A stretch of DNA of 64,000 nucleotides from Aporrectodea caliginosa. Its lineage: Eukaryota > Annelida > Clitellata > Crassiclitellata > Lumbricidae. The notes under the pieces were generated by a model. The model had not been told where the DNA came from. It did not search any database and was given only the letters and a program-made list of their open reading frames with translations. This document shows positions 1 to 13,200 of the stretch, one piece after another. Positions within the stretch are counted from its first letter, which is position 1. Each line of letters opens with the position of its first letter. The stretch spans positions 724,001-788,000 of the forward strand of contig JACEVL010000825.1 of assembly GCA_020284085.1 (NCBI GenBank), in the 5' to 3' direction. The position numbers and the translations under genes are program-made.

Positions 1-187
1 GGCCTTTAACGCAAGTGCCTTCTCCGGTAAGTAAGTTAGTAAATTAGTTGTCAGTAAGTAAATAGCCATAAGTAATTTTGAAAATTATACAAAATAAGTG
101 CTATAGAAGTCCAGTTACTATTACTATTATTAATTTGTTACTTTTATCGTTCTTATATCTAATACACAAGGCATTATTACTAGTACT

Positions 188-478
<291 letters not shown>

Positions 479-1200
479 TTACAGGTAGTAAGGTAGTAGT
501 AGTTTTCATTGCAATCAATACATAGGCTACCATTATTGAAACATTCGTAAAAAAATCTGCGCTAGTTTTAATTGATGCTGAATGATTTAATATAAAAAGA
601 AGGAAAATTACAAATTGTTTTTCATCATTATAGATAAGTTGTAAAGCCGAATCTTATTGGGACGGCTATGAACCTGGATACGGACCGACGAATTCTACTA
701 TGCTAAGTCAGATCAAGTTCTACGCAGCACTGGAGGTAGCTTACTCAACTTTAATTAACTTAGGCTACATGACTTCAATTCCTCAGTCACACGAGACTTC
801 AAAGACATTTTGGAAGTGAGCCTTATGTGAAAATGGAAATTAGCTTCTTAAAATTTTCGATATCAAGCTTAATCGAACCACATATGTGTAGAAGGAATAG
901 CTTGCCACAATACTCGATGTTCTATTATACGCGTCCAGATTTAACAAGCAGCCATCTTCGCCAAAAACACGAGCGTGTCTTTTACAATATAGGATTTTTC
1001 TCCAAGCGAATGCAAACTATCATGTTAAAATTGTACAGCGATTTGCAATGCTTATGGCCTGTTCATCCTGGTTTGTTTATTGTTTATAAATGTTCACTTG
1101 ACACAAGTTTTAATTACTCATTGTTTTACTTTTAGAGCGAATACTCGAGTTATATTATAAATGCTTCACAAGGCTCTACCTACACAATAGTTTTTCGTAG

Positions 1201-4200
1201 CACAATTCCTCTCACGTGTCGTCACTGTTCTGATACGGACTGCTGCTACTACGACTTCCGAATGAGGTCTGAAGCGGCAACGTCGACTTGCAACATCAGA
1301 TGGATAAGCGAATACACAGCATTGGCGCAGGTTTATATTTTGCCAAGCCTGTCGCAGAGTCAACTGCCCTACGGAATGACCTTCGAACCTTACAGAGACG
1401 ACTTTATAACCGGCTCCAGTTCTCTGTGGCGCGATTACCTAATCCCACCAGTCATGGTAATCCACCTTAGTATTGACGTTCTTCCATCTAAATGCAATTA
1501 ATTGGAAGTTAAATTCAAAATTTCAAACAAATGAACTTATTTACAGTTGAAGCACGTTTTAATTATGTTTTCAGCAAACAGCACGTTATTATGGGAAGGG
1601 GGGCGATAGCGCATTGGATAACATCTGGTGTAGAGAGCGAGAGGTACCGAGTTCGAGCCCCGTAGGGCGGATATGCTTTGTAGGCGGCTATTAGCGCCGT
1701 TGTATTGCAGGCTGTCTGTTCTGTTAGTAGTTAAGATTTGAATTGCATAACATGTAAATGTACAGCGCAGTGCGTTTGTCAGGCGCTTCAATAAAGAATA
1801 ATAAAGATTATTCAATAAAGATTATTATTATTATTATTAATTGCTAATGCTTCTTTAATAACAGGTGAAAGCTGTTTCACTATCAACATCGTACTTATAC
1901 TGCAGCTCGGTAACTGATCCGAACATCTACACATTTGATTACGGGTAAGTAGATAGGATTTCGGAGTGGGGAATTACTGACTTAATGGGCTGAATTAAAC
2001 TAAATATGATTGATTAATTTCAATCATCCTTTCAGTCTTAAGTCTTGAATTGATGAGTGGATAGAATGATGGAAATAAAAGGTTTAACGGATGAATGGAT
2101 AGATGGACGGATGAGTGTGAGGGTGATGGAAGGATGGATTAATGACAGAATGGATACTGATGTGTGAAACATGTGGGCCTAAAGAATTCCATAAAATGTC
2201 ATGAAGTAATAGATATTTCAGTAGACAGCAAATAAACAACTGCTATTGTGAGGAAACAAATATCTATCACACTCGGCCTACTAAATGAATTTTATAACTT
2301 TCAGTTACTTTTTGAACTCACAAGTCGGGGATTTCTACCTGGTGAGAACCAACCAATCTATGGAGGTAACTTTAATATCTCCAACATTTCAGTGATAATT
2401 AACCGCTCACACCTTCAATAGAGGAATAGAGACAATCGAAAACGTTAAGTGTTCTTCATTTGAGACGATCTAAACAGCCTTCATAACCTCCCAATTTCCG
2501 TCGATATTGACTGTCATACATGTACTATGCGGGCCTGATATTGCTTTAAGTTCACTATAATTATTATTTGCCATGGTTGCACTCATAACATGATGGCTAG
2601 GATTTCGTACGCCACAGTATAACGTATTCCAACCGGAAACGTTCATTTCTATAAACATAATTATTATATCCCGTCGGCTGGAATAATTTTGACAGGCTGG
2701 AATGTTTCAAGGTTTTTGGATTTAAACCAGCGCGATATAAATATTTTGTTACTACTCTTATAAATAAATAATAAAGCTTTTCGCTAAAGTAAAGGTTTTT
2801 GCCAACAGAAGTCTGTTCTATAGGTGAAACTTGTGAACTGAAATAACCACTCAGACAAGTTTCGCATTTAGTAGACCGATCAAATCACAGTCATTGTCAG
2901 ATGTCCGAAATAAGGACAGTATTTGATAACCACAGTGAAGGCTAAACTATTTGTCTTCAATCGACAGATACAAGTCCGCCAAGAAGTCTGCTCTATGGGA
3001 AGCTGTAACTGCGGAGTTATTGTGAGAGAAGGCAACAGTGCTTTTAAGATAAGCATCTGTGAAAAGGGACCGTGGAATGCCACAGTTCAGAGATCACCGA
3101 GTGTCATTCGTCTTCTATCCCAAGATCCGGTCGACGATTCTACTATTTACAGAGATGGTGCTGGCAGACTGTTCAGTGTAAGTGCGTGGAAATTGTTACC
3201 CACTCTAAATGTTGTAGCCAGCTTCATTATTCCTTCGGTTCATAGTGTCGGCTTAAGAGGGACTAAACTTGTTGATGAAGTAAGGCCAAAATGCTATACT
3301 ATAAATTATTGCTCAGATAGATTTTAAACTAAACTTTTTCATTACAAACTGTTTGTATAGCAGGACGATTTCATAGAATAAGACAGTGCTCATGGAGAGA
3401 TACATAATTCTTGTGAAATGTGTACACATTCTTTCACATAAGAATCCACAGAGATCTGCACACAATCATGGCATACGTTTAAGCATAACTATATTGGAGG
3501 CATAATATCCATATACGTGTATGTATACATGAAAAAGATCTCAAATAGCATATATTTTCACAAAACGCCTCTTCTTCGGAAGTTATACATGTATACTTCG
3601 CAATTAGTTTGAGAGAATTTGCTCTATATGTGACAGAAGCGCGAAAATGCTCAGTGATAAATGCTATGGTTCGCAGATTCGAATGCCATCCGGCCTTAGA
3701 GTGGAAATCAATTCGTGGAGTCCATGGTTTAACATAGTCGTCTATCTGCCACCAGTATACCATGGGAAAACGAGCTCAGATTCCTTGTGCGGAAACAGTA
3801 ACGGTTACAGAAGTGACGATGTACAACGCGCAAATAATCTCGACTATTTCAGGTTGGTCCATCTGCTCTCAGGACTTCAGCACATAATACACCATGTGAT
3901 ATATGTTGGGCGCGGTGGTGTAGGGGTATGTTCGGTGCCTTGCAGCCGGAGGGTTGCGGATTCGAATCCACCTCAAGGAGGTATGTTTGGTGCCTTGCAG
4001 CCGGAGGGTTGCGAGTTCGAATCCACCTCAAGCCGCCGCGTAGGGACCCTGGGCAAGTCCTTAACTCGCAATTGCTCATGCGCTTCAGTGTCTGCGCTGT
4101 AGTCGGGAGCGCCTCTGAGTAGAAATCTTGAAGGGGCGCTATATAAATATCTGAAATGAATATGAAGTACGTAAATAATGATACCTTAACAATGTAGATC

Positions 4201-7200
4201 ACAATATGCTAAACACATTTAAGAAGATAACATTTATTTCATCTACATGCACGATATTTCATTTTCAACGTCCAAAGCCCTTAGCTTTATCGTCGTATTT
4301 TAACTACATTAGGCCTAGTCCTATAACTTCAGTTTGCACGAAATGTTTCATTTATTTCTTTTCAGTATATCTTTCTTTCCGTTACATTTGCACATTGGTC
4401 AAGTAGAAATATACGCTTAGGTTTACAGAGTCAAAGCAATAAATAATTTATGACGAAACCAGCGCCTCTTTCTCTAACATGACATAAAATGGCACTGTTG
4501 CTTGAAACCTGTCGGCAAACACATTATCGACATTTTATTTAATTGTGTCTTCAGAATCCCCGATGCGGAAAACTACTTCAAAGTCCAACCCCAATGTTCA
4601 ACTGTGTTCAATGCAGCAGTAGCAAAATGCGACTGCGCAAATTCTACAACTTTCAAGTGCTCAAACTCAGATAAGTCACTGCAGATGGTCTCAAAGCCGC
4701 AGGACCCTCTTCCTGACAGATGGAACACAGGAGTAGTTTGTCGCCAAGAAGCTGCTTTGGGTAATAGAAGCAGAAGCAGACGCAGCAACAGGGAAACCAT
4801 CAATGGTAATTCAGACTTCATTCTGGATCCCGAAGTCGTATTCCCTCCGTATTCATACGATCCGAATTTTGGAGTGAATGTCTCGCTGACTTGGCCCACT
4901 CGCAAAGGAAAAACGGAATTGGCCGTTACACAGTATTGTGAAAATATGGTCAACAGTTCTTTGGTGTATCAGGATTGCAACGCAAGCGTCGACGTGGCAG
5001 GGATCATTAGAGCATGCAAAACGGATATCAAGGTAACCACAGCAAAATATATTGACAATAAACATACACTGTAAATGACTGAATGTCATTTCAGAATATT
5101 CGGAAATATTGTTTAAGTAAATAGTTCTGAAGAAAGGAGGGGAAGGAGGAGTAGGAGGAGGAGAAGAAGAGCAGCCCCTTAATCTATCCCTGAAGCATCC
5201 ACGGATTATGCAATGTTAGCGACTTCATTTTCTTAGCCTCGTCATAATTTGATGGCAGGTTCCAATCCTCTTCCTTGCTGTCTCATCTTCCCACCGAACC
5301 GACAGTGAGTGTACTCGTTTTAGCTGAGTTGGCTGGGGGCGAACGTGGGCCATAAATCTCAAACCAAATTTCTGCCATGTTTGCAAGAAACTTTAAGGAC
5401 ATCAAGATATCTATCTCACAGAAATGAAAAACAACGCGCATATAATATTTATTGCGAATTGATGTATCGCTTTGATCAGTAAACTTCGTTTCTCAGCAGA
5501 TGCAGGCCTACACGTCTGGATAGTCTGTCTCCTTGTTCTGTGGAGTAACCTTTTTCCTACAACTTTTATTTGTTTAGGTCACCGATGAGTGGCTTCCAGG
5601 AGGCGCATATGCGTCCATCTTTGAGGAAAACTGCGTCAACAAGTTGGCTGCAAACATAAACAGTTCCGATGCCGACAGCAACAGCACATTAAGCACTCTG
5701 ACGTCTGTGTATGAAAGGACATGCGCGAATCAGTGCAGCGGTCATGGCACTTGTGTTGAAGCAAACTGCGTTTGCAACCAAGGTATATATAATCTGATCT
5801 AGACTTATCTAATATAAAAACTTGTAGTGCGCCTTTTTTACGTCGAAAACGTGACTTACATAGATTGTGGTCCAGATATAATTATCATTATAGACAACAG
5901 CCCTGATCTTACTGAATGAGGCGCGAATAAAAAAGACATCAGTATTACACGCTTTGTCCTAACGTTTTGAAGTAGCTAGCAATAACTAACTAGTGCCATA
6001 TAAATAAATGGCCCAAGTAGGCCATTCATTTTAGCTCTATAGGCTTCATTACCGATAGCGACCCTCAACTGATATCTTGATCATTGTTACAGTGATGCTA
6101 TAGAAGTTCTTGTCTTATTACGATCATTACCTAAGTTCAACCGCGATTGAACCCTATTTTAGGCTATATAAATATTTCAAATACACTGCAACAGTAAATG
6201 AGGGTTCTGCCAGTTGTTAAACTCCGAAATTGTTTTCTCTTGAAGTTTTGCAATAGAAAAAACAGTCATTGCTATAGCCTTTGTATTTTGCTACTAGGCT
6301 AATGATGGAATACTAGTTAAACACGAAGCTAGGTTGGCATTAGTAGTGTGCTTATTACTCTTGGCAAGGTTACATTGGCACCGACTGTGGAATCCAAGAG
6401 AACAAGCCACCATTGTTAACCAGCATCATTCGAAATGGCATTTGTGACGTACGCCTGCGTCCCTGTGACGTCATAGCCGTCTTTGGAAGTGGAATCATTT
6501 CGACAGCACCACTCAAGTGTCGTTTTACGGTAGATGTCGCTATTTTACAGCTTCTATTTGACCATTGCTACAATTAATGATTCATTACTATATGCCCGTA
6601 TTTGTTCAAGATGTGAACATTTCCTAAACATGACGAACCCCTACCAATATTAAATGAACTACTGAAATCACTTACGATTCGATATTAAATCATTGCCTTC
6701 CTCCTCCTCCTCCTCCTCCACCTTCTCCTCCTTCTCTTAATCTTCTTCAGAAGTAGTAGCATCCTTGGTTATACTAGATAATTTTAATGTTTGAGAAAAA
6801 GGTAAAATTAACCAGAGTCGATATGGCTACTGTGTGAGTTGGAACAAATCTCCATTCAATAGACGCTATCGCAATTGTATTGCTTTAGGATAGAAACACC
6901 GGAAGCTACGTGGAGACAAACGGAACATTTATAACCAGTGGTGAATACAGTTGTCCAGTTCCAGGAACAACAACACACAGACGAAAGCGAGCGACAACAG
7001 CTGAAACAACGGCCATTTCCAGAAAGGATGTTTCCATAACGATGAACGGAGTTGTCTACAGCAACAACATCCCATTCGTGGTATTCGATTCTACTTGCAT
7101 TCAGTGCAATGACAACAGAACATGCAGTCAAAGGGTTCGTTTAATATACTCAGTTACCTAAAGCACGATTTAATCGTTTGTACTAGATACCTATAGTCAC

Positions 7201-10200
7201 AAGAAACAGATGCATTTTAAAGCAGCTTGTAAGCGATGCTGCACAAAGCGGGGATCCGGCTGAATTTGACCACTGAGTACGATAGGCTGGAGTTGATGTT
7301 TGAAAGTACGGCATCTACATAGTTTAGTGTCCACGGTACCGAAGAGTTCAGCGATCGCCGAACTAGATGACTCGAGACTGGAGCGCAGAGTTCTCTGATG
7401 GACGCTAGGGCAGTGCCGCCAATTGAGACACTGCATAATGAATTTGGAAGAAATTGCTCCGAAGCAAGAAGAAAGAGTAAAATTTTTCGCGTATTTTCCG
7501 TTATATAGCAATATTTCGGTCGTTTGGCTACGTCTCAAGCAGAATGTAGGTATGTACATTTTACATATCTAAATGCGTGTACGTATGCGAGTAGAGTTTA
7601 GATGCGTATGCGTCTTGAAACTTAACGTAGCGCCTTTAAGTAGCTCGCAAAAGCGTCAAAGACCACTTTGCTCCAAGTCTAGCTCATTGCACAAGGCTAC
7701 GTTAGTAATTCAGCGTTCTGCGTTCTAGAGCGACGCCTGTGCTATAAACGGACGATGCTTTGCCAATACAGCAAGAAATACCAACAACCGCTGTTTACAA
7801 TGCCTTCCGGAAACAAGTAATAGTTCATGGACTGACACAACCGGTGAGTAGTAAGCTTACACATCTTTCAGTCTATGACGATGACTAACACGTAAGTGTT
7901 TGAACGCTGAAAAAGGAAGGCATTTTTTGTACCACGTGGTTTTCAACAGCTACGTGACACACATATTTTTTCAAAGGTGCTCATTCACTCATTCATTTGC
8001 TTGTTCGCTCATTCTTTAATTAGTTCAGTCAGTCGTTAATTTGATTGATTTATTCATATATTCATTAATTCAGTACAGATTGGGAAAAAGAGTATTTATG
8101 TTTGTATGCATGTATGAATGTATGTATGTATGTATGTCATACATGCCAAAAAGAACAGCTCATGTTGTCGGTACATGTAGATAAGAATTGTTCACCGCGA
8201 ATATGTGTAGCTGGTGGCAATCTGGTTACAATATTCATCATCGTTCTTAGTTTACTGTTTGGAAATCTGTAGCCTATTTGTTGTCTTGTTATAGTCGTGC
8301 AAGACTGGACACCCTGCACCAGACAATGTGACTACGGTGCTCGAAGCAAAGTTACCTTGTGCAGTGGCACCACGGAAAGAACAGAGGTTGAACTGTGCAA
8401 TGTTACATCTTGCCAAGGTGCGACGTATTCCTTTAGTTCACTATATAATTATATATATATAATATTGAACCTCTAGATTGACACGCCGCAACCCATTACA
8501 GAAAGTGGTATTGCCAGTTAAAAAGAAAAATGGAAATAATTAATAGTTTTTAAATACAAATAGAGAGTCTCACAAATGAGCAGTCATACTAATTTACTAA
8601 AACCATTTTATGATCATACTGTAGATTTATTAATGTACATGTATCTATTACTTGCTTTCAAATTTGCGAAATGTCTAGATTATAGGATATTCTTTCTTTC
8701 TTTCTCCTCCGTCAAGTATTCGCTGACGATGAGGCTCTAACAAAACTTCTCCATTTCGGTCGGTCTCTTGCGAGTTCTATTGCCCTTCTTAAGTCCCATC
8801 CTCTGTCTTCTATGTCCTCCAGTACGTTATCTATCCATCTTTTCTTCTGACGTCCTCTGCTCCTCGTTCCCTCCACCATTTTGTTAGAGTTTCTTGGTCT
8901 CTTGCCAGGCGGTGACCAGTCCTCTCCTGGTAGGGTAAGGAGATCGTTGGGCCATTCTGGCCTCTTCCGGTCTGAGGTGTCCTTCCAACACCTGCCTCCT
9001 GCGTTGGCCAGCTGTTTCAGGGTTCCTGGTGAGCCTTCCCACCTCGCGAAACGCCCAAGGTGGTTCTTCGATCAAGGTCTTCGACCAAGGTCTTCACCAC
9101 TGATGGTATAGCCCCACCAGGCTATCCCCTACTTGGCTGTTCACCCTCTCACCACGGTGAGGTGCAGGTAGGGCTTTGAGAGGGAGATTATAGGATATAC
9201 AGTACGTTAAAGGTTTCCTCTAGCTTTGCTTAATGTATACTTTGGTTTCAATTCAGAAAACAAAGCCGAAAGACATCAAGGTGTTGGCTTCACATTTTCC
9301 GAAGAAGATTTGAAAAAAGTACACCAATCCTTCAATCATTCAATTTATCCTAACACAAACACTACAGTGGGGGAATTATTTCGTGATCGGCTGATTCAAA
9401 CATTTGTTACTACAAATAGTTGCTTGAGTCTATACTTTTAGCCGTGAGAGGCGCTATATAAAATTTCAGAATGAATGAATGAATGAATGACTGTAACATA
9501 CATAAACGCATACATACATAAAATATGCATTCATGCATACACACATACATACACACATACATACATGCATATATATGAATACATAAATACATGGATACAT
9601 ACACACACACCTGCCTACATACATATATACATGCATACATGCATGCCCGCATACTTACATACTTACAGACACTTGTATTGTATTTTGAGCAATTTCTTAC
9701 TATGCGTATCGCCGTTTTTGTCAGATTTTCATATTACTTTTGCTATGATTCAGATCCTGTCAGAACCAAACAGAATTTTAAATCGGATTAGTAACGCGTT
9801 GGATTCGTTTTGCTCAACAAATGCCACCATATGTTGCCAAAGCGTTGGTATATCATCAGCTAAGTACGTTCATTTTATGTTTTGCATGATTTACTTTGCA
9901 AAAGAGACCACAAAAAGTTCAGATCTATTCTTAAGGTCATCTTATCTAATCTGGTAAACTTCTATATTGTCATAGTAAGTCTTAATCCTCAAAACAATTG
10001 ATCAGTGGTTACTGCACTCTGAGATATAGGTGTGCAGGCCAGCTTCATGGGCAAGTCCTGTTAAAGCTAATAGGGATACCAGAAAAGATACGAAAAATAT
10101 TCTGCGGAGGAAATGAGTCGAAGGAGAGATGAGTTCGTAGTCGAGCTAACGATTAAGACATTCTCATTTCCATGTATTTGCATTTCTGTAGGTTGCCAAT

Positions 10201-13200
10201 ACAGTAGGCTGACCAGATATTGGAAACCAAAAACCGGGACACTTCAATCACAAAATAAATTTGTGATGTTGTCAATAATTAATATAATATAACTTGCACA
10301 AATATCTATTTTATGCTTATTATATTGGTATAAGTTTATAAGACTATAAGTTTTGAATACAGGGATGATCTATAATAAGCTAGGCATATAAATACACAAT
10401 TTACTAAGAACATCGCTGTCCTAGTTTTCTTCATAGCCAAGAAATGGCCATATTATAAGGTACATGCATTTTGAAATAATGCTCAGTCACAGATGAAGAA
10501 ACATTAACAATTTTTTCTATCATACATTGATGCCTTCTGCATTTTGTTAGCGACCTATAAGTCATTATATTAGATTAGATTCTATTTTAACTTACGTGGA
10601 GTTTATCTGTCTCAGACTTTAATAGAAACTAACCTAATTTTAAGAATAGATAGCTATGCAAACTGCAAACTTTACACATTAGAAAATCTAATTAGGCTGC
10701 ATAGGCTACTCGCAAGACACCCTCGAAGTTTGGCCTTTGTTAACGTAGTTTTCAGACGATAATTGGTTTACGTTTGCAGCGTCACTTCCGTAACCTACAC
10801 GTCACCAAATTTGACGACGTATGCATCCGGGTATCCTATGCTCACGACAAATGACACACAGTAAGCTTATATAAATCTAAGAAACACTGAACATTGTATA
10901 TAAACCCCTCTCTCTGCTTCTGGTGACATGTTCAGCTAAGCGTCATCTGTGAACTATGTAATGCTTACCTGTTTTGTCCTGCGCCCGATGCCATTCTGTA
11001 TGAAGGTCAACATTTAGAATTGTCAAGACTTATCATCTGCGCTACTCTAGTCCGTGTGATCCTAGGTCCTCTCCAGCCTATTTGGGTATCATATTTAAAT
11101 AACTTAACAACTTAAGAGTAATTTTCTGTGCTGCAGTCCTCCATAAGTTGCTACTCTAACTGCATCCGAGTAGGCCTACTTGTGCAACGCATTGTTAGCA
11201 CCAAGTTGTCACCAAGATTAAGAAAATATTTTCTTAAATATTTATCAGGACACTCAAGATATTAAGATATCTCAAAAGAAATGATTATCACTACGAAATT
11301 AGGCTGAGCAATCAATCAGAATTAGATATTGCTGCGTTAATCTAAATAACAGTTTTAATAATTAGTTGTTCATCTGCATATTAAAGGGTGAAGATCATTG
11401 TCAAAATCGACGAAAACTGGCTTCGGGCTGACTGTGCTGAAACTGATCCAGTATCGTCAAGCATTGTCTACGCTGACACAAAGCTACTCTACGATGCCGT
11501 ATCTGGTGCCAAGACCAACATAGAAAGGGTAAAATTAAACATATTACGGCAATAGAAGTTAAATTTCTGTCATATTTTTGTTAAAGTCAAGTCTCTTGAT
11601 ATATGTAGACCACTTAATCTAATTCTTTTCTCCTTTTCCATACCCTGATCCTTCCTGCCCTACGCCTCCCAATCTTTTTTTATCGTAGACGGAACCCACT
11701 TTAGCAGTTCCTTTGCTTCTTTCTCCTAGTCTTCTAACAACCGGACTTAGATGTTCACTTGGTATTTCTGTAACATTTTTCCTTTTCCCAACCCTGATCA
11801 TCCTGTCCTGCGACTCCCAATCTTTTTCATCGTACACTCAGCCCACTTTAGCAGTTCCTTTGCTTCTTTCTCCTGGTCTTCTATCTACCGAGCTCAGGTC
11901 TTCAGCGCTTGTGAATAAGCTGGTGCCCTGTTTTGGCCTTTAGATAGCACCTTACAAATGTTGAGATCTTAATCGTAATTGTAAACTTAAACTCCAAATT
12001 TCTATATCTCTACTCTAAAGATAAGCGGAGAGCACCAGCTTATGCACGAGCACTGACAGATTTACAATAACGATTGCGAGTCTGCATGGTTAAAACCCGC
12101 GCCTTCTTCTATGTAGATAACTATCTTTACAACAATGCACCCTAAGCAGTAAATTGTTTTTTGTATTTTTTTTTATTTGAACACTTGTTATAGCGCCCCT
12201 ACCAGATTTCCCATTCAGAGGCGCTCCCGACTACTGCGCGAACGCTGAATCGGAGTTTCACGCCGAAGCGCATGAGCAATTGCGAGTGAAGGACTTGCAC
12301 AGGGTCCCTACGCGGCGACTTTGAGGTGGATTCGAACCCACAACCCTCCAGCTGCAAGGCACCGAACATACCCCTACACCACCGCGCCCCAGTTGTATTG
12401 TGATGTGTTGTATTGTGTGTTGTATTGTACTCCACGTTTATAATGCGACCGAGCCACCCGCAGTAAAGATCCGAGAAATTAATCTCTGATAATCCGACCG
12501 GGAAGCGAACTCGGGGCGCCGGCGTGACGAGCAGGCTACCAACCCACTCGGCCACTCAGGATCCAAATTGAAAGCCTAGTGGCTTTTTTGACTGTAGTGG
12601 ACGTTGAGAAGGCACTCTTACTGTTCTGTTGTCATTGAGGCGGTAGACCACAAATCCCATCACTGTAGACACGGGGTCAATTGTGTCGCATGGCTCACCG
12701 TTGAAAGATACAACGACGGGAGAATTACTTTTGTTTCGTGATGCTATCATCTAACTTTAGAGTAAAAAATATGCACCTAAGCCTTATCGCGAGCAAGATG
12801 AGAGATAATCTAATCTAATCCGGACACTTTTATAGTACCAATGTTCTGCAGAACACATGGTCTTCCAGGGTATGGCTGGATTTGAACTGGATTGGAACTT
12901 ATGTGACTGATAGGAATTTCAAATAACCCCTTAAACAAGCCATGTTAATGTCTAGATAGGAAAGAAGAGAACAGTTTCTTGAGCTTGCCCTAAGAGGCAT
13001 CCATGTCGTCGAGTGTTAACGATTTCATTTTCTTAGTCTCAGCCATAAAGGCTGGTGACCAGACTTGTCCCTGGGGAACTGTTCCTTCCGTAAAGCTGCA
13101 TAATTGTGGTCTTTGTATTTATTTTAACGTTAAATTAGCCAAGGGCGCAAATAGAACAGAAGTCTCGAAATGTTTTTCTGTCCTGCAGTGTGATTCTCGT

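Noticed and set aside
827..1135. Open frame of 102 codons
   Set aside because: No protein-like conserved motif, no splice context linking it to the VWDE-like exons, and a stop right before the exon at 1201.
12400..12563. tRNA-Ser/Leu gene
   Set aside because: A and B boxes are present, but the acceptor stem does not close and the sequence continues as a dispersed SINE found again at 51708.
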